DNA from: Roseibium salinum
GTDB taxonomy: Bacteria; Pseudomonadota; Alphaproteobacteria; Rhizobiales; Stappiaceae
Length of the DNA: 64,000 nucleotides
Assembly: GCF_026240905.1 (NCBI RefSeq)
Contig: NZ_JAPEVI010000003.1
Coordinates: 3,534,001-3,598,000, forward strand
Direction of reading: 5' to 3'
Each line of letters starts with the position of its first letter. Position 1 is the stretch's first letter. Both the position numbers and the translations under genes were made by a program. Below are positions 47,095 to 60,127 of the stretch, in pieces. Below the pieces are notes generated by a model that saw nothing but the letters and a program-made list of their open reading frames with translations, had not been told where the DNA came from and searched no databases.

Positions 47095-48507
47095 ATGGCC
47101 AAGGCACGGACGCTTTACGACAAAATCTGGGACGACCACGTGGTCGACATGCAGCCGGACGGCACCGGCCTGCTTTATATCGACCGTCATCTGGTGCACG
47201 AGGTCACCAGTCCGCAGGCCTTCGAGGGCCTGCGCATGACGGGACGCCAGGTGCGCCAGCCGCAGAAGACGCTGGCCGTGGTCGATCATAACGTTCCGAC
47301 CACCGACCGCAGCCACGGCATCGACGATCCGGAATCCGCGCTGCAGGTCAACACGCTGGCCAAGAACGCGGCCGAATTCGATATCGAATATTATTCCGAG
47401 CTCGATCTGCGTCAGGGCGTTGTCCATATCGTCGGTCCCGAACAGGGCTTTACCCTGCCCGGCATGACCATCGTCTGCGGTGACAGCCACACGTCCACCC
47501 ATGGTGCGTTCGGTTCGCTGGCGCACGGCATCGGTACCTCCGAGGTCGAGCACGTGCTCGCCACGCAGACCCTGATCCAGCAGAAAGCCAAGAACATGCT
47601 GGTGAAGGTCAACGGCCAGGTTCCGGCCGGCGTCACCGCCAAGGACATCGTACTGGCGATCATCGGCAAGATCGGCACTGCCGGCGGGACCGGCTATGTG
47701 ATCGAATATGCCGGCGAGGCAATCCGCGCGCTCTCCATGGAGGGCCGGATGACGGTGTGCAACATGTCCATCGAGGCGGGCGCCCGCGCCGGCCTGATCG
47801 CGCCGGACGAAACCACATTCGCCTATATCAAGGGCCGCCCGAAGGCACCGAAGGGCGAAGCCTGGGACATGGCGATGGCCTACTGGCAGACCCTGCATTC
47901 CGATCCGGAGGCCCATTTCGATAAGGTGATCGAGCTTGACGGGGCAAACCTTCCGCCGATCGTGTCCTGGGGCTCGTCCCCGGAAGACGTCGTCGCGGTT
48001 GAGGGCGTCGTGCCGGACCCGGACGAAATCGAGGATGAAAACCGCCGCCAGTCCAAGAAGCGTGCGCTGGAATACATGGGTCTCAAGCCGGGCACCAAAA
48101 TCACCGATATCAGGATCGACCGGGCCTTTATCGGGTCGTGCACCAACGGGCGCATCGAAGACCTGCGTGCCGCGGCGGCCGTGATCGGCAACGGCAGGGT
48201 CGCCCCCGGCGTCAGCGCCATGGTGGTTCCGGGCTCCGGCCTGGTGAAAGAACAGGCGGAAGAAGAAGGCCTGGACGTCATCTTCAAGGAGGCCGGTTTC
48301 GAATGGCGCGAGCCGGGCTGCTCCATGTGCCTTGCCATGAATGCCGACAAGCTGAAGCCGGGCGAGCGCTGCGCTTCGACCTCCAACCGGAACTTCGAGG
48401 GCCGGCAGGGTCACAAGGGCCGTACGCACCTGGTTTCGCCGGCCATGGCCGCGGCAGCGGCAATAGCCGGTCATTTCGTCGACATCCGCGAGTGGACGGT
48501 GAAATGA
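47095..48507 (+). CDS. leuC: 3-isopropylmalate dehydratase large subunit
   Basis: LeuC, with LeuD, isomerises isopropylmalate in leucine synthesis. The 470-residue aconitase-type protein has DHNVPTTDR and the 4Fe-4S ligands in [13 protein letters not shown] (near residue 347) and [15 protein letters not shown] (near 407-410). It ends [24 protein letters not shown]. No leuD is adjacent; a terminator follows directly, so the small subunit must be encoded elsewhere. Confidence 0.97.
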   Translation: MAKARTLYDKIWDDHVVDMQPDGTGLLYIDRHLVHEVTSPQAFEGLRMTGRQVRQPQKTLAVVDHNVPTTDRSHGIDDPESALQVNTLAKNAAEFDIEYYSELDLRQGVVHIVGPEQGFTLPGMTIVCGDSHTSTHGAFGSLAHGIGTSEVEHVLATQTLIQQKAKNMLVKVNGQVPAGVTAKDIVLAIIGKIGTAGGTGYVIEYAGEAIRALSMEGRMTVCNMSIEAGARAGLIAPDETTFAYIKGRPKAPKGEAWDMAMAYWQTLHSDPEAHFDKVIELDGANLPPIVSWGSSPEDVVAVEGVVPDPDEIEDENRRQSKKRALEYMGLKPGTKITDIRIDRAFIGSCTNGRIEDLRAAAAVIGNGRVAPGVSAMVVPGSGLVKEQAEEEGLDVIFKEAGFEWREPGCSMCLAMNADKLKPGERCASTSNRNFEGRQGHKGRTHLVSPAMAAAAAIAGHFVDIREWTVK

Positions 48508-48899
48508 TTCGTTGCGGAACGCAGAATTGACAAGGGCGCCCCAGGGCGCCCTTTCTCGTTTCCAAGGCAAAACGCGGGGCATTCCGCAGGTGACCCGGAT
48601 TTTGCGCAAACGATTCATAGATTTAGGGAAAACCCCTTCCCGGAAAAACCATATTAACAACTGGCGCCAGAAAAGAACGCGCCGGGCTTCACAAGACTGT
48701 CACCTCGGCACTACAATACTCCCATCACAAATGGACATGTTCCGCCGTCCGAATGACCGGGTAGCGGGCGATCCGACCGGATCAGCGTGTTTCATGTAAG
48801 AACGCATGAAGGCAGAGACGCGGATCGGCTTTAAGATGTTGGAGCATCTTGATTGCGATCATCTGAACGCGGAGATGCACTGGGTGTGAGGAGCGGAAG
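48508..48899. promoter_or_regulatory. leuC-HNH gene intergenic region
   Basis: These 392 bp hold the leuC terminator at 48532-48556 and the upstream region of the HNH gene. GAGGAG at 48888-48893 precedes its GTG start. No promoter could be fixed and no other gene was recognised. Confidence 0.35.
48532..48556 (+). terminator. leuC terminator
   Basis: AAGGGCGCC (48532-48540) pairs perfectly with GGCGCCCTT (48545-48553) around CCAG, followed by TCTCGTTT. Confidence 0.8.
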
Positions 48900-49457
48900 G
48901 TGACGATAGCGGTATCGCCGGGGGGCCATCCGGCGTTGGTGCTCAATGCGGATTACCGGCCTTTGAGTTACTATCCCTTGTCTTTGTGGTCCTGGCAGGA
49001 CACCGTCAAGGCGGTCTTTCTGGATCGGGTGAACATTGTCGCCGAATATGACGCGGCGGTTCGAAGTCCGAGCTTCGAATTCCGATTGCCCAGTGTTGTC
49101 TCCCTCAAGACCTTCGTCAAACCCAGCCGTTATCCCGCCTTCACACGCTTTAACGTTTTTCTTCGCGACAAATTCCAGTGCCAGTATTGCGGCTCCAAGG
49201 ACGAGCTGACCTTCGATCACCTGGTTCCACGCTCCAAGGGCGGCCTGACCACCTGGGAAAACGTGATCACCGCCTGCTCCCCTTGCAACTTGCGTAAATC
49301 CAACAAGTCCTGCGCGCAGCTGAACATGTGGCCGATGCACATGCCCTTCCAGCCGACCATTCAGGATCTCCACAACAACGGCCGCGGGTTCCCGCCGAAC
49401 TACCTGCACGACAGCTGGCTCGATTTCCTCTATTGGGACACCGAACTGGAGCCATGA
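48900..49457 (+). CDS. HNH endonuclease family protein
   Basis: The 185-residue protein has VLNADYRPLSYYPLSLWSWQDTVKAV at the N-terminus. The HNH core spans about residues 95-140: CQYCG, then DELTFDHLVPRSKGGLTTWENVITACSPCNLRKSNKS (zinc Cys pairs plus the catalytic His). This solo family is widespread in alphaproteobacteria and lacks a defined role; it is not tied to a phage here. GTG 48900 is chosen because of GAGGAG upstream. Confidence 0.9.
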   Translation: MTIAVSPGGHPALVLNADYRPLSYYPLSLWSWQDTVKAVFLDRVNIVAEYDAAVRSPSFEFRLPSVVSLKTFVKPSRYPAFTRFNVFLRDKFQCQYCGSKDELTFDHLVPRSKGGLTTWENVITACSPCNLRKSNKSCAQLNMWPMHMPFQPTIQDLHNNGRGFPPNYLHDSWLDFLYWDTELEP

Positions 49458-49539
49458 GGCCCGGCTTTCAAAAGCCCCGGCCCATGCTGCCGCACGTATC
49501 GGGGACGGTCTTGCCCATGGGTTTCGGGACCGGAATATG

Positions 49540-49577
49540 TTAACGGGATTTTAACCGGATACTTAAGGTCGATTTAA
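49540..49577. promoter_or_regulatory. Two tandem perfect CtrA boxes upstream of the first Tad-vWA gene
   Basis: TTAACGGGATTTTAA (49540-49554) and TTAAGGTCGATTTAA (49563-49577) both fit TTAA-N7-TTAA exactly. They lie 89 and 66 bases before the ATG at 49629. CtrA is the cell-cycle response regulator of alphaproteobacteria and commonly controls pili and motility. Confidence 0.8.
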
Positions 49578-49628
49578 GGGTTTAGGCACTTTTCTCAGGT
49601 AGTACTCACGCAGCGTTAAGAGGCTGCC

Positions 49629-51020
49629 ATGAGCAAGTTCCGTACTCCCGTCTTCCAATCCCTCGCCAGCAAGTTCAGGACCGACCGCACTGCATCGGTC
49701 CTTCCGCTGTTCGGGATCCTGGTCATCCTGCTCATCGTGGCTGCCGGTGCGGCAGTGGACGTAACGCGCACCGTCAGCGCGCGCGAAAAACTCGCCTATG
49801 CGCTGGATGCCGCGGCACTTACCGTCGCGGCTGATCTCTCCACTTCCTTCATGTCGGACGCGCAGATCAAGCAGGCGCTTTCGGATTCCTTCAAGGCCAA
49901 TCTTACCGGCGAAGAATTCCTGGATGACGCAATCGCCAATCTCAGCTTCGACGTCGACAGCGACAACGGTACCGTCACAGTCACTTCCTCTGCCGCGCTC
50001 GACAATTATTTCATCGACCTGGGCGGATACATGAAGGACAGCCTTGGTCCGGAGACGTTCACATTCGGAACCAGCTCACAGGTGTCCTTCTCGAGATTCA
50101 ACGTCGAGATGGCCATGGTTCTCGATGTCACCGGCTCGATGCAATATGACATGGATACATTGAGATCCGCGGCCAAGTCCGTCGTGAATATCCTTATTCC
50201 GGAAGGAGCCTCCGAAGCGGACAGCAAGGTCAGGATTTCGCTGGTTCCCTATTCCCAGGGCGTGAACCTGGGAAGTTACGCCGACGACGTGACGGACGGC
50301 GAAGCAACATCGGCAAATTGCGTGAACGAACGCGAGGGAGCAGAGAAATTCACCGATGCGGTCTATAATTATCTTGGCGAGGAATCCGATTTCTTCCACG
50401 GACGGCCGGAGTACCACATCCGTATCGATGGCGGCCGCGAGTATGTCTACAGCGGCACCGACAAGTGCCCGGACAGCGAAATCGTCCCGCTGACGTCAAA
50501 TAGAGAAACCCTGGTCGACGAGATTTCGGATCTCACCGATGGCGGCGGTACAGGCGGCCAGACAGGGATTGCCTGGGGCTGGTACACGCTGTCGCCGAAC
50601 TGGGCTCCCTTGTGGCCGGTGGAAAGCGATCCCGAACCATACGCGAACGATGATGCTCTCAAGTTCGCGCTGGTTATGACCGACGGCGATTTCAACGCCG
50701 AATACAGCCGATCAAAAGTATGCGATCGGAAGGGCAAGTGCTCGACAAGCGAACATTGGGTCGAACGGTATCACAACAACTCCGACTACGACGATCCCCC
50801 GGCAGTACGTGCCCGGGCACTGTGTGACGCCATGAAGGAGAGCGGCATCAAGGTCTATGCCGTATATTTCGATACCGGCGGATCCGCATTCGGCGCCGAC
50901 CTGATGAGCAACTGTTCCAGCGGCAGCGGCTACTACTACGAAGCCGATTCACCTGAGGAACTGATCACTGCTTTTGGCAACATCGCCAAGAAGATCCAGT
51001 CGATCTATCTTTCCAAATAG
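49629..51020 (+). CDS. Tad-type (TadG-like) protein with von Willebrand A domain, copy 1
   Basis: The 463-residue protein has a basic N-terminus and one pilin-like membrane segment near residues 26-46 (LPLFGILVILLIVAAGAAVD), then AREKLAYALDAAALTVA as in TadE/TadG proteins. The vWA domain has the metal site DVTGSM (near 166-171), TGGQTGIAWGWYTLSP and LVMTDGDFN. It ends IAKKIQSIYLSK. The protein is probably anchored in the inner membrane and exposed outside. No tad locus is adjacent. The next gene is a clear paralogue. Confidence 0.88.
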   Translation: MSKFRTPVFQSLASKFRTDRTASVLPLFGILVILLIVAAGAAVDVTRTVSAREKLAYALDAAALTVAADLSTSFMSDAQIKQALSDSFKANLTGEEFLDDAIANLSFDVDSDNGTVTVTSSAALDNYFIDLGGYMKDSLGPETFTFGTSSQVSFSRFNVEMAMVLDVTGSMQYDMDTLRSAAKSVVNILIPEGASEADSKVRISLVPYSQGVNLGSYADDVTDGEATSANCVNEREGAEKFTDAVYNYLGEESDFFHGRPEYHIRIDGGREYVYSGTDKCPDSEIVPLTSNRETLVDEISDLTDGGGTGGQTGIAWGWYTLSPNWAPLWPVESDPEPYANDDALKFALVMTDGDFNAEYSRSKVCDRKGKCSTSEHWVERYHNNSDYDDPPAVRARALCDAMKESGIKVYAVYFDTGGSAFGADLMSNCSSGSGYYYEADSPEELITAFGNIAKKIQSIYLSK

Positions 51021-51129
51021 CAGGCAATCCGACGCTTTCCAGAACGCGTTGCTGCACGTAAAAGTAGAAGATAAAAACTTGTCGCGCTGTATTAGGTCTT
51101 CCGGTAGAAGGCTCAATTTCTTGGTAGTA

Positions 51130-51165
51130 TTAACTGGTTTTTAACTTCCTACCGAAGGTCGATTT
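51130..51165. promoter_or_regulatory. CtrA box plus half site upstream of the second Tad-vWA gene
   Basis: TTAACTGGTTTTTAA (51130-51144) fits TTAA-N7-TTAA exactly and lies 88 bases before ATG 51218. The second box of copy 1 is present as CGAAGGTCGATTTAA, so only its right half matches. The sequence down to the start codon is closely related to that of copy 1. Confidence 0.75.
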
Positions 51166-51217
51166 AAGGATTTGACCACCTTTCTAAGGTAGTACTCTTG
51201 AGCATCAAGAGGGCACC

Positions 51218-52582
51218 ATGAACAAGAGTCAGTTTAACCGGTTGCGATCTCTTTTCCGAGATCTCGTTCAGGACAAAAGCGCATCGATCCTACCGCTGTT
51301 CGGGCTGACGGTGGTGCTGCTCGTCGTGATGGGCGGTCTGGCGGTCGACATTTCGCGCGCAGTGAGCGCGCGGGAAAAGCTCTCCTACGCGCTCGATGCC
51401 GCGGCTCTTTCACTGGCCGCGGAACTGTCGTCTTCTCTGATGACGGATAAAGAGATAAAAGAGGCTCTCTCGGATTCCATGAAGGCCAATCTGGGGAATG
51501 CCGAGTTCCTGGACGAGGCCCTGAAGAATCTCACGCACACCGTCGATCCCGAAAACGGCCAGGTCTCCGTGTCCTCGTCAGCGTCACTGGAGAACTACTT
51601 CCTCGATATTGGCGGCTTCGGGAAGGAAGCCATGGGTCCAGAGGCCTTTACCTTCGGCACAAGTGCTCAGGCCACTTTTTCACGCTACGATGTCGAACTT
51701 GCGATGGTTCTGGACGTCACGGGATCGATGGCGTCCCACGTGGAGTCGCTGAAAAAGGCAGCATGGTCGGCGCTCAACATTCTCATCCCGAAGGATACCA
51801 GCGAAGCGGAGAGTAAGGTGCGGATCTCGATGATCCCCTATAGCGAGGGGGTCAATCTGGGGGAATTTGCCAACAAGGTCGCGCAGGGCGCGCAAGGTAC
51901 GCAGAACTGCGTTACCGAGAGATTGGGTGCTGCCCAGTTCACCGACGATCCTTATGACTACGACAGCGAGAACGAAAACTCCTATTTTGGTGGCGGTTCG
52001 AAGGGCTGCGCTCCCTCACCGCAGCTGGAACCCTTGACGGCCAAGCGGAACAAGATCGATGCCGCTATCGGCAAGCTGACGACGAGCGGAGGCACCGCGG
52101 GGCAGACCGGCATCGCCTGGGGATGGTACACCCTATCTCCGAAATGGGCCGATCTCTGGCCGAAGGCCAGCGTGCCGGCTTCCTACGACGATGAAAAGAT
52201 CCTGAAGTTCGCCATCATCATGACCGACGGGGACTTCAACCGGTACTACTACAAGGAGAGCCTGACAAAAAAACAGTGTCAGGACAGGTGGTACATCACG
52301 GAGACCTGCAAGAACGGCACGAACGAGTATTGGCGCCCTGATAGCAGCTGGGGCTATTGGGGAGAGTCGTCCCAGCGTGCAATGGAACTCTGCAGCGGAA
52401 TGAAAGCCGAGGGTATCAAGGTCTATTCGATCTTCTTCGGGCCTTACAAGTACAATCCCGTCAAGGTGATGGAAAACTGCGCCAGCGAAAACGGCTACTA
52501 CTACGCCAATTCAGAAGAGGAACTTATTCAGGCTTTCGGCAACATCGCCAAGAAGATCCAGGCGATCCACCTGTCGAAATGA
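51218..52582 (+). CDS. Tad-type (TadG-like) protein with von Willebrand A domain, copy 2
   Basis: This 454-residue paralogue of the preceding gene has the same layout: a membrane segment near 27-46 (LPLFGLTVVLLVVMGGLAVD), AREKLSYALDAAALSLA, DVTGSM metal site, TAGQTGIAWGWYTLSP, IIMTDGDFN, and the identical-style end NIAKKIQAIHLSK. The middle segment with Cys residues differs most between copies, suggesting separate ligands. It has its own CtrA-box promoter, so copies 1 and 2 can be expressed independently. Confidence 0.88.
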   Translation: MNKSQFNRLRSLFRDLVQDKSASILPLFGLTVVLLVVMGGLAVDISRAVSAREKLSYALDAAALSLAAELSSSLMTDKEIKEALSDSMKANLGNAEFLDEALKNLTHTVDPENGQVSVSSSASLENYFLDIGGFGKEAMGPEAFTFGTSAQATFSRYDVELAMVLDVTGSMASHVESLKKAAWSALNILIPKDTSEAESKVRISMIPYSEGVNLGEFANKVAQGAQGTQNCVTERLGAAQFTDDPYDYDSENENSYFGGGSKGCAPSPQLEPLTAKRNKIDAAIGKLTTSGGTAGQTGIAWGWYTLSPKWADLWPKASVPASYDDEKILKFAIIMTDGDFNRYYYKESLTKKQCQDRWYITETCKNGTNEYWRPDSSWGYWGESSQRAMELCSGMKAEGIKVYSIFFGPYKYNPVKVMENCASENGYYYANSEEELIQAFGNIAKKIQAIHLSK

Positions 52583-52597
52583 GCTGCGAACCGTAAT

Positions 52598-52630
52598 GGA
52601 AAAGGCCCGCCGGATCGGCGGGCCTTTTCC
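52598..52630. terminator. Bidirectional terminator between Tad-vWA copy 2 and acs
   Basis: GGAAAAGGCCCGCCG pairs perfectly with CGGCGGGCCTTTTCC around a three-base loop, giving a 15-bp stem flanked by A and T runs. It serves both converging genes. Confidence 0.88.
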
Positions 52631-52654
52631 TGTTTCTGCATGCCCTGCCGAACC

Positions 52655-54601
<1,947 letters not shown>

Positions 54602-54886
54602 GTGAGAACCTCCCAGAAACCACATTCGGCTCAGCGGCAGGCTTTTTCCGTCCTCACCGCCGGCCCTTAATTTGTCGGGGCCATTATGCTCATGGCCCCT
54701 GTCAGCGTCCAGAACCAACATTTGGTACTTTAGTCGCCCAGCCCTTGGTCTAATGCGTTCAAAAAACGCAAGGATTTACGTCCGCAGCAGTTGATGCGGG
54801 CCGGTCGAAGCATCCCCTATCAGTAATATGTCGAGCCGGTATTTGCCACCCTTCGAAACAAAGTTACGGGCCCGGGACGATCGGGT

Positions 54887-55498
54887 TCAGAGCCCGCCCT
54901 TTTCGATGATGAACTTCACCACGGTTTCGACACCCTCGCCCGCCCGCATGTTGGCAAAGACGAAGGGCCGGTCCTTGCGCATCTTCCGGGAATCCCGGTC
55001 CATCACCTGCAGATCGGCGCCGACATGAGGGGCGAGATCGGTCTTGTTGATGATCAGAAGATCCGACCGGGTGATGCCGGGCCCGCCCTTGCGGGGGATC
55101 TCCTCGCCCGCGGCAACGTCGATGACGTAGAGCGTCAGATCGGCCAGTTCGGGCGAAAATGTCGCAGCCAGATTGTCCCCGCCGGATTCGATCAGGATCA
55201 GGTCGAGACCGGGGATGGAGGTGGTCAGGTCGTGGACGGCGGCCAGGTTGATGGAGGCGTCTTCGCGAATGGCGGTGTGCGGGCAGCCGCCGGTTTCCAC
55301 GCCGCGGATCCGCTCGCTCGGCAGCGCCTGGGAGCGCATCAGCGCTTCGGCATCCTCGCTGGTATAGATGTCGTTGGTGATGACGGCGAGCGAATAGCTG
55401 TCGCGCATGGCCTTGCACAGCCGGTCGGTCAAGGTGGTCTTGCCGGAGCCGACCGGACCGCCGATGCCGACGCGCAAGGGGCCGTTTTTTGAAGTCAT
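54887..55498 (-). CDS. ureG: Urease accessory GTPase UreG
   Basis: UreG couples GTP hydrolysis to nickel insertion. The 203-residue protein has the P-loop [21 protein letters not shown] near residues 11-31, [21 protein letters not shown] with the Cys-Pro-His metal site, and [23 protein letters not shown] 55498 overlaps the ureF stop by four bases. It is the last gene of the ureDABCEFG operon. Confidence 0.97.
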   Translation of the reverse strand: MTSKNGPLRVGIGGPVGSGKTTLTDRLCKAMRDSYSLAVITNDIYTSEDAEALMRSQALPSERIRGVETGGCPHTAIREDASINLAAVHDLTTSIPGLDLILIESGGDNLAATFSPELADLTLYVIDVAAGEEIPRKGGPGITRSDLLIINKTDLAPHVGADLQVMDRDSRKMRKDRPFVFANMRAGEGVETVVKFIIEKGGL

Positions 55499-56208
55499 GA
55501 CCGGAAAAGCCTCGAATACTGGGTTTCGTGTGCCATGGAGGCGATATCTGCGAGAAAGGTGGAGGTGCCGAGATCGTCGAGGCCGGAGGCGACTGCCTCG
55601 TCGGCCACGTCGAAGACGACCGGCTCGAGACCGGCGAGCACGCCCTGGCCGTCGCTCTGGCCAAGGGGAACGGCCCGGACGGCAACCGAGATGATGTTGG
55701 CCGTAAAGGCGTGCAGGAAAGCGGTCACGGCAGCCTTCTCGGGAATGGCGTGTGCGGCGGCAACCAGCCCCAGGGCAACGGGATAGGGCCACGGCTCCCG
55801 GTCGCCTTCCGCGAAGGAGCGGAACAAGGCTCCTGCCGCGGTCTCGCCCGGCGGCGTCCAGCTCTTTGCGACGGCGTTGAAAAATGCGGTGCCCTGGGCG
55901 CTCGATTCCAGGTGCCGTTCTTTCGACGGCTGCAGGGCAAGGCCGAGGTCGCGCAGTTCTTCCACCGTCTCCCGGCTACCGGCAAGAGCGGCGCGCCAGG
56001 TCTCCTTGAGCAGGATCGCATCGCCGCGCCCAGCACCGAAGCGCAGGATGTCTTCCAGCCAAGCGGACAGGTCGGCGGCACACGCCACGCCGCCCTCGTC
56101 GATCACCTGCTCCAGACCATGGCTATAGGTGAAGGCGCCGATGGGAAAGGCCGGCGAGACAAAGGTCAGAAGCCGGTAGAGAGCAGGCAGGCAAACGGCG
56201 TCAGTCAT
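55495..56208 (-). CDS. ureF: Urease accessory protein UreF
   Basis: UreF acts with UreD and UreG in apo-urease activation. The 237-residue all-helical protein has the N-terminal [30 protein letters not shown] and ends [17 protein letters not shown], both typical. ATG 56208 overlaps the ureE end by eight bases. The upstream in-frame extension is antisense-like His-codon sequence from ureE and is not used. Confidence 0.95.
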   Translation of the reverse strand: MTDAVCLPALYRLLTFVSPAFPIGAFTYSHGLEQVIDEGGVACAADLSAWLEDILRFGAGRGDAILLKETWRAALAGSRETVEELRDLGLALQPSKERHLESSAQGTAFFNAVAKSWTPPGETAAGALFRSFAEGDREPWPYPVALGLVAAAHAIPEKAAVTAFLHAFTANIISVAVRAVPLGQSDGQGVLAGLEPVVFDVADEAVASGLDDLGTSTFLADIASMAHETQYSRLFRS

Positions 56209-56724
56209 GGCTGTGCCCGTGAGAATGGCTGTGCCCGTGCTCATGATGGTGTCCATGGGCGTGATCATGACCATGGGTCTGCCCGTGACCATAAGCGCCG
56301 CCCTCCGGATCAAAGGGCGCGGAGACCGGCGTCAGCCGTCCGCCGAGCCGGGCGACCATGTCCTCGATCACATGGTCTCGGCGGATCCTCAACGTCGCGC
56401 CCATCAACTGCGTCGGCAGGTGCCGGTTGCCGAGATGCCAGGCGATCCGGACCAGATGGCCCGCATCATCCGCTTCGATCTCGACCAGGTCCTCCGGCTC
56501 CGCCAGCACTTCGACGAACCGGCCGTCCTCCAGCTCCAGCCCGTCGCCATGGCGGAGATGCACGGCGCTCGGTTCATCGAGCAGGAAGGTCAGCCCCCTG
56601 CGCCGGTCATCACCGCCCGGCGGCGGTACCGGTCTTCCCGGTCCAGCGTGATCCGGTCGGCCGGTTCGCCCCGGGCGTTCCCGGACCAGCTTCCGGCGGG
56701 ATGGATTTTCTGAACGCGGATCAT
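56201..56724 (-). pseudogene. ureE: Urease nickel chaperone UreE, interrupted by an apparent one-base frameshift
   Basis: UreE delivers nickel to the urease complex. From ATG 56724 the frame reads [15 protein letters not shown] to [14 protein letters not shown] and then TGA. The next frame carries on as [24 protein letters not shown] to the end. One extra base in the five-C run at 56594-56598 (plus strand) would restore 174 residues. The His-rich nickel-binding tail (about 30 residues, roughly half His) is intact. Error is likelier than loss, as in coaE. Confidence 0.88.
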
Positions 56725-56777
56725 GCAGCCTCAGCAGGTGTTGCCGTGTGGTTCTCAGGTCCTCTTCCGCCGGCAGG

Positions 56778-58490
<1,713 letters not shown>

Positions 58491-58524
58491 TTTATCTCCA
58501 GTCCGCGATCAGAAAATCGTGCGT

Positions 58525-58950
58525 TCAGTTGCCATAGTCGTCGACAGTGGCCTTAAGGTCTTCGGCGCGCTTGATGGTGAGAACGATCAGGCAGTTCCGG
58601 TAGAGTTCCTCGCCGCGCGTGCCGCCGCGGAACGGAAAGCTGTAGGCAGCGCAGTCCTTGTCGCTGAAGGCCTTCCAGGCTTCCTGTGCTTCTTCCAGGG
58701 CGTTGGGGCTGCCTTTCAGGTGTTCGGGCAGTTCGTCATCCATTTCCACCAGCTTTTCATAAAGGCGCTCGTATGCCGCCTTCATGTCCGCCTCGGCTTC
58801 GCCCAGGGCCTTTTCGGCACAATAGGTGCGCTCGCTGTTGTTGAGCGGATAGCCGCAGTCGATGTTTTCCTGCGCGCGCGCCGGCGCGTTCAACGGCACG
58901 AGTGCCACGAGGCCTGCCGCAATCGCGGTGACGTGGACCGGTTTCAGCAT
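58525..58950 (-). CDS. Secreted DUF1311 (LprI-like) protein, urease-operon copy 2
   Basis: This 141-residue protein has a signal peptide (to NAPARAQ) and a DUF1311 domain. IDCGYPLNNSERTYCAEKALGEAEADMKAAY holds two Cys, EAQEAWKAFSDKDCAAYSFPFRGGTRGEELYRNCL two more, and a leucine-rich helix ends it. LprI of Mycobacterium inhibits lysozyme; whether this protein does is unknown. Its start touches the previous DUF1311 stop, and ureC lies 34 bp downstream. Confidence 0.85.
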   Translation of the reverse strand: MLKPVHVTAIAAGLVALVPLNAPARAQENIDCGYPLNNSERTYCAEKALGEAEADMKAAYERLYEKLVEMDDELPEHLKGSPNALEEAQEAWKAFSDKDCAAYSFPFRGGTRGEELYRNCLIVLTIKRAEDLKATVDDYGN

Positions 58951-59450
58951 CAGTTTCCCAGCCCCCCGGTGAGATCATTCAGCTCCCCGGTGCGTTGCCG
59001 GGTCAGGTCGGCAAGGCAGCCATAGACAAGCTGCGATTCCAGGCTGCCGCCCCGGGCCAGGAACCCGTAGGCCTCGCAGGTCTTGTCCCGGTAAGGGATC
59101 CAGGCGCGCTGGGCCTCCCGCAGGGTCTCCGCAGCGCCTATCAGGTTGTCGTCGAGATAGCCGTCGATTTCCTGCATTTTGGCCATTGCGGCCTTATAGG
59201 CGATGTTCAGCTCCGCATCGGCATTCTGCCAGTCCTGTTCGGCGCAACCGGTCATTTCCACCTGCGTGACGGCGTCACTGCAGTCGGCAGTTTCCTGCGC
59301 GCGTGCGCCTCCTGCTGCCAGCGCAAGCGCAATCAGGAAAAGCCCGGCCGGAAGAAGCGCAGCCGTAGTGAGCGGCAACGGAATTTTGCCCAAAGTGCCG
59401 GGTGCCCGGCCTGCCCGTCTCGGCGTTTGAACCTTCGTTGCCGTCTGCAT
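58950..59450 (-). CDS. Secreted DUF1311 (LprI-like) protein, urease-operon copy 1
   Basis: This 166-residue paralogue of the next gene has an N-terminal hydrophobic export segment (LPAGLFLIALALAAGGARAQ). The DUF1311 body has ADCSDAVTQVEMTGCAEQDWQNADAELNIAYKAAM and EAQRAWIPYRDKTCEAYGFLARGGSLESQLVYGCL, giving four Cys. ATG 59450 follows GGCGGAGAG; an upstream TTG overlapping ureB is less likely. It lies between ureB and ureC, so it is probably transcribed with urease although it is exported. Confidence 0.85.
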   Translation of the reverse strand: MQTATKVQTPRRAGRAPGTLGKIPLPLTTAALLPAGLFLIALALAAGGARAQETADCSDAVTQVEMTGCAEQDWQNADAELNIAYKAAMAKMQEIDGYLDDNLIGAAETLREAQRAWIPYRDKTCEAYGFLARGGSLESQLVYGCLADLTRQRTGELNDLTGGLGN

Positions 59451-59470
59451 CTCTCCGCCCTCTCTTCGGC

Positions 59471-59776
59471 TCAAAGCGTCCCCATGACTTTCTGATTGAA
59501 CCCGTAAACCGTCCGGCCGCCGCCGTAGGCCACCAGCGTTACGGACCGGGTCTGCCCCGGTTCGAAGCGCACCGCCGTGCCGGCCGGAATGTCGAGCCGC
59601 ATGCCTCTTGCCTTGTCCCGGTCGAAGGCAAGGCCGCCGTTGGTCTCGGCAAAATGGTAGTGGCTGCCGACCTGGATCGGCCGGTCTCCAGTATTGGAAA
59701 CGTCCAGCGTTACCGTCTCGAGCCCCGCATTCAGCTCGATCTCGCCTTCTGCCGGGAAAACTTCTCCGGGAATCAT
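59471..59776 (-). CDS. ureB: Urease beta subunit
   Basis: UreB is the small structural subunit. The 101-residue protein begins [46 protein letters not shown] and ends [32 protein letters not shown], both diagnostic. It follows ureA by 29 bp. Confidence 0.97.
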   Translation of the reverse strand: MIPGEVFPAEGEIELNAGLETVTLDVSNTGDRPIQVGSHYHFAETNGGLAFDRDKARGMRLDIPAGTAVRFEPGQTRSVTLVAYGGGRTVYGFNQKVMGTL

Positions 59777-59805
59777 GTCAATCTCCTCAAGAAACGGGCC
59801 GCCGA

Positions 59806-60108
59806 TCAGCGGATCGGGTCGTGGACGGTGACGAGCTTGGTGCCATCCGGAAAGGTCGCTTCCACCTGAACGTCGTGGATCATCTCGGCCACTCCTTCCA
59901 TCACCTGGTCGCGGGTGAGCACCTTGGCGCCCGTCTCCATCAGATCCGCAACCGTCCGACCGTCGCGGGCCCCTTCGACGACATAATCGGTCACCAGCGC
60001 GATCGCTTCGGGATAGTTCAGCTTCACGCCCCGTTCCAGCCGCCGCCGGGCGACCATCGCGGCCATGGAAATGAGCAGTTTGTCTTTTTCACGCGGGGTG
60101 AGGTTCAT
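59806..60108 (-). CDS. ureA: Urease gamma subunit
   Basis: UreA is the 100-residue structural subunit [50 protein letters not shown], ending [18 protein letters not shown]. It follows ureD by 19 bp and precedes ureB. Confidence 0.98.
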   Translation of the reverse strand: MNLTPREKDKLLISMAAMVARRRLERGVKLNYPEAIALVTDYVVEGARDGRTVADLMETGAKVLTRDQVMEGVAEMIHDVQVEATFPDGTKLVTVHDPIR

Positions 60109-60127
60109 CGGGGCAGTCCTTTATATT

